Part shown: piece after piece, positions 4,450 to 5,093 of the stretch
Numbering within the stretch: the first letter of the stretch is position 1
Layout of the letters: the number at the start of each line of letters is the position of its first letter
Position numbers and translations under genes: made by a program
Notes under the pieces: model-generated
Databases searched by the model: none
Told to the model about the DNA's origin: nothing
Seen by the model: the letters and a program-made list of their open reading frames with translations, nothing else
Assembly: GCA_001916005.1 (NCBI GenBank)
Contig: MNRP01000022.1
Location: forward strand, 1-5,093
DNA length: 5,093 nt
Direction: 5' to 3'
Origin: Clostridium sp. 26_22
GTDB taxonomy: Bacteria > Bacillota > Clostridia > TANB77 > CAG-508

Positions 4450-5093
4450 TTACATTATTTTAAATATTTCTTTTATATTATTTGAATAATTTTCTTTGTC
4501 TTTATTTATTATTTCTACTATCTTTTCTATATAATTTGCTATTTGCTCATTATCTTTTGCTTTTTCTATTAATAATGCTTTGGTCATAAATGATGGTGTT
4601 TCTAACAATTTTTCTTCTGTATAATTATTTATATCTACAAGAATATATTTTGCAAATTTTATTGCTTTTTCTAGTATGCTTGATACTTGTGCTTCATTAA
4701 ATGTCTTTGATACATTCCATTTTTGTTTTCCTGTATATAAAACTATTGCATTTACTCTTGGGTACAAATAATCTTTCCTTTTACATTCTTTTTCATCTAT
4801 TGCACTTTCTACTATTGCCATTTCATATTTTAAAATTCTAAATGGCATTCTATAATCTACTTTTGATTGATGTTCTATCAAGAAAAATTCATTTTTACCT
4901 TTTAATTTATATACTACATCTGCTTCTTCATTTTGCATTAAAGTATTTATATAACTTGTATTATATTGTTCTATATCTTCTGGTTTTAAATTTATTTTTA
5001 ATTGCTCATTCAAGAATTTTGTTACTTCTATTTTGTCTGAAAGTATTTTTCTAAATACTTTATCATGTTCATTATTTACTCTGTTTTCTTGTT
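4450..5093 (-). CDS. Rpn-family nuclease, nuclease domain (N-terminus beyond right edge)
   Basis: The frame is open from the window edge to a TAA at 4450-4452, giving 213 codons in the window. A TTG at 5011-5013 is not a credible start, because upstream codons read NNEHDKVFRKILSDK, the typical N-terminal motif of the Rpn / YhgA-like family; the true start lies outside the window. Further motifs are NEEADVVYKLKGKNEFFLIE and EHQSKVDYRMPFRILKYE. Asp58 and Glu73-x-Gln75 (window numbering) form the D...ExQ site of the PD-(D/E)XK fold. Family roles are DNA cleavage, recombination, toxicity and phage defence. The protein stops at IKEIFKIM, before the C-terminal domain normally fused to it, which is found in another frame at 4230-4424. 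It and the left-hand rpn-family gene are only distantly similar, so this is not a simple duplication. Confidence 0.85.
   Translation of the reverse strand, partial: QENRVNNEHDKVFRKILSDKIEVTKFLNEQLKINLKPEDIEQYNTSYINTLMQNEEADVVYKLKGKNEFFLIEHQSKVDYRMPFRILKYEMAIVESAIDEKECKRKDYLYPRVNAIVLYTGKQKWNVSKTFNEAQVSSILEKAIKFAKYILVDINNYTEEKLLETPSFMTKALLIEKAKDNEQIANYIEKIVEIINKDKENYSNNIKEIFKIM

Noticed and set aside
5011..5013. TTG as the start codon of the right-hand rpn gene
   Set aside because: The frame stays open upstream to the window edge and encodes the conserved NNEHDKVFRKILSDK motif, so the real start lies outside the window.
4842..5054. Plus-strand ORF of 70 codons
   Set aside because: It is antisense to the rpn nuclease domain with its clear D...ExQ motif.
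1..5093. Insertion sequence, suggested by the name 'putative transposase' of the Rpn family
   Set aside because: No terminal inverted repeats, target duplications or DDE-type transposase are seen around either rpn gene; the family is a PD-(D/E)XK nuclease.

Overview
The window looks like the chromosome of a low-GC, Gram-positive bacterium of the Clostridia type, probably an uncultured gut lineage (inference). The signs are very AT-rich DNA, strong AGGAGG ribosome binding sites, sigma-A-like promoters with 17-bp spacers, a bacterial CTP synthase, a clostridial-style prepilin N-terminus (GITLVALVITII), and two genes of the Rpn / 'PD-(D/E)XK nuclease family transposase' group. TGA, TAA and TAG all behave as stops.

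Layout. Positions 1-324 (minus) hold the N-terminal part of one Rpn-family nuclease, which runs off the left edge. Next is a 464-bp divergent intergenic region with AT-rich repeats, an inverted repeat, a 33-bp repeated module, a tandem 10-bp repeat and a promoter. That promoter drives a Crp/Fnr-family regulator at 789-1421 (plus). A bidirectional terminator separates it from the convergent pyrG (1495-3105, minus). pyrG has its own promoter and a hairpin followed by a T-tract between promoter and start codon, a possible attenuator. A second copy of the 33-bp module lies upstream of pyrG. An orphan prepilin-like protein follows at 3342-3962 (minus).

The right end (4049-5093, minus) is the most interesting part. 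It is a second rpn locus whose nuclease domain (4450 to beyond the right edge) and C-terminal domain (4230-4424) lie in different reading frames. The C-terminal part has its own ATG behind a 10-nt match to the 16S rRNA 3' end. This resembles the reported Rpn arrangement in which an internally started C-terminal small protein inhibits the full-length nuclease, but it could equally be a frameshifted gene. Directly downstream, with its own strong ribosome binding site, is a roughly 53-codon gene (4049-4208) that is readable only across two frame changes. A strong hairpin terminator closes the operon.

PyrG is housekeeping. The regulator, the prepilin-like protein and the rpn loci are accessory, and nothing in the sequence ties them into one pathway. 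The candidate for an undescribed system is the right-hand operon: split nuclease, C-terminal small protein and unknown small gene.
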